From assembly GCF_001514285.1 (NCBI RefSeq), contig NZ_KQ949023.1, positions 1,007,139-1,071,138 on the forward strand: a DNA stretch of 64,000 nucleotides, in the 5' to 3' direction. The notes under the pieces are model-generated. The model worked only from the letters and a program-made list of their open reading frames with translations, was not told the origin of the DNA and searched no databases. This stretch comes from Streptomyces sp. DSM 15324. Lineage in GTDB: Bacteria > Actinomycetota > Actinomycetes > Streptomycetales > Streptomycetaceae. Made by a program: the position numbers and the translations under genes. Numbering within the stretch: position 1 is the stretch's first letter; every line of letters begins with the position of its first letter. Positions 63,004 through 64,000 of the stretch are shown here, piece after piece.

Positions 63004-64000
63004 ATGCGGCGTGGCATAGCGGCCACCGCGCTGATGGCGTCCCTCGCCCTCGCGGCGACGGCCTGCGGCGGAGACGACAGCGGCAGCGACAACTCGGGCG
63101 GGCCGGTCACCCTCACCTGGTGGGACACCTCCAACGCCACCAATGAGGCGCCGACGTACCAGGCCTTGGTCAAGGAGTTCGAGGCCGCCAACAAGAACAT
63201 CAAGGTCAAGTACGTCAACGTGCCCTTCGACCAGGCGCAGAACAAGTTCGACACCGCCGCCGGTGCCTCCGGCGCCCCGGACGTCCTGCGCTCCGAGGTC
63301 GGCTGGACGCCCGCCTTCGCCAAGAAGGGCTACTTCCTGCCGCTGGACGGTACCGAGGCCCTCTCCGACCAGGCCAAGTTCAAGTCCAACCTGATCGAGC
63401 AGGCGAAGTACGACGGCAAGACCTACGGCGTGCCGTTCGTCACCGACACCCTCGCGCTCGTCTACAACAAGGCGCTGTTCGCGAAGGCCGGCATCACCGA
63501 GGCCCCCAAGACCTGGGACGACCTCAAGAAGGCCGCCGCCACCGTCAAGACCAAGACCGGCGTCGACGGCTACTGGGGCTCCACCCAGGCCTACTACGCC
63601 CAGACCTTCCTCTACGGCGAGGGCACCGACACCGTCGACGTCGCCGCCAAGAAGATCACGGTCGACTCCGACGCCGCGAAGAAGGCGTACGGCACCTGGC
63701 TGAGCCTGTTCGACGGCACGGGCCTCCACAAGGCCGACACCACCGCCGACGCCTACGCCCACATCCAGGACGCGTTCGTCAACGGCAAGGTCGCCGCGAT
63801 CATCCAGGGCCCCTGGGAGATCACCAACTTCTACAAGGGCACCGCCTTCAAGGACAAGGCCAACCTGGGCATCGCCACCGTCCCGGCCGGCTCCACCGGC
63901 AAGGCGGGCGCCCCGACCGGCGGCCACAACCTCTCGGTCTACGCCGGCTCGGACAAGGCCCACCAGGCCGCCGCGCTGAAGTTCGTCGACTTCATGACCT
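63004..64000 (+). CDS. malE: MalE maltose/maltodextrin-binding lipoprotein, 3' truncated by window end
   Basis: 332 codons are visible with no stop before the edge. ATG at 63004 behind AAGGAGAACTC. Lipoprotein signal MRRGIAATALMASLALAATA then Cys21, followed by a Gly/Ser/Asp linker and an extracellular solute-binding protein fold (VTLTWWDTSNATNEAPTYQ, GAPDVLRSEVGWTPAFAKKG, YGVPFVTDTLALVYNK, GKVAAIIQGPWEITNF). It captures maltose or maltodextrins for an ABC importer whose permeases (malF/malG) should lie beyond the window. Controlled by MalR from the shared intergenic region. Confidence 0.92.
   Translation, partial: MRRGIAATALMASLALAATACGGDDSGSDNSGGPVTLTWWDTSNATNEAPTYQALVKEFEAANKNIKVKYVNVPFDQAQNKFDTAAGASGAPDVLRSEVGWTPAFAKKGYFLPLDGTEALSDQAKFKSNLIEQAKYDGKTYGVPFVTDTLALVYNKALFAKAGITEAPKTWDDLKKAAATVKTKTGVDGYWGSTQAYYAQTFLYGEGTDTVDVAAKKITVDSDAAKKAYGTWLSLFDGTGLHKADTTADAYAHIQDAFVNGKVAAIIQGPWEITNFYKGTAFKDKANLGIATVPAGSTGKAGAPTGGHNLSVYAGSDKAHQAAALKFVDFMT

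Overview
This window is high-GC DNA from a Streptomyces or very close actinobacterium. Codons are overwhelmingly G/C-ended, GTG starts are common, gene pairs are joined by ATGA/GTGA overlaps, and many genes are of Streptomyces type (glnE, glnA2, malR/malE, NsrR-Hmp, AfsR/SARP, efeOBU). It reads as chromosomal arm/core DNA with one insertion sequence and several patches of gene decay. It does not look like a plasmid or prophage. No tRNA, rRNA or CRISPR array was seen.

Layout. 1-6078: the 3' part of a tightly coupled, probably biosynthetic operon (SAM methyltransferase, thymidylate-kinase-like P-loop protein, GH3 amide synthetase, carboxyl-methyltransferase-type enzyme, a protein resembling the catalytic half of arginyl-tRNA synthetase with an altered HIGH box, and an unknown protein). 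This is the best candidate for an undescribed system. 6075-15152: housekeeping and accessory genes (MazG-like, DoxX, NTF2-like, SDR, Rsm22-like, beta-lactamase-like, Bcr/CflA MFS, Gfo/Idh/MocA, TetR, primase-like). A scar at 7524-8174 joins two broken genes and a large hairpin. 15247-19578: an efeO-efeB-efeU ferrous/ferric iron uptake operon plus a lipoprotein, with an IdeR/DmdR-type iron box. 19753-25909: PhzF-like protein, small secreted peptide, methionine aminopeptidase, MFS, NpdG, site-2 protease.

26038-27984: a complete IS605-type element (divergent tnpA/tnpB) that has split a DUF6578-like gene; the sequence at its right edge would be the guide of a TnpB omega RNA. 28566-34949: a giant AfsR/SARP regulator with an 18-unit 13-residue repeat linker. 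It faces a drug-export ABC pair whose upstream DNA carries SARP-like 11-bp-phased heptamers. 34968-38301: panB, then a DHA2 pump with a perfect 19-bp palindrome and a TetR gene. 38495-45516: nuclease-family protein, DHA1 pump, acyl-CoA oxidase-like protein, glutamine-dependent NAD synthetase, small membrane protein. 45643-50954: sedolisin, DUF305/DUF3105 pair, and the NO-response pair nsrR/hmp with two matching operators. 51201-57445: glnA2-type gamma-glutamylpolyamine synthetase, subtilase, VOC protein and glnE, which carries an in-frame inserted repeat. 57447-60421: minisatellites, EamA transporter, LysR, and a graveyard of three gene remnants. 60515-64000: PAP2 protein, then malR and the start of malE with CTTGCA-type operators.
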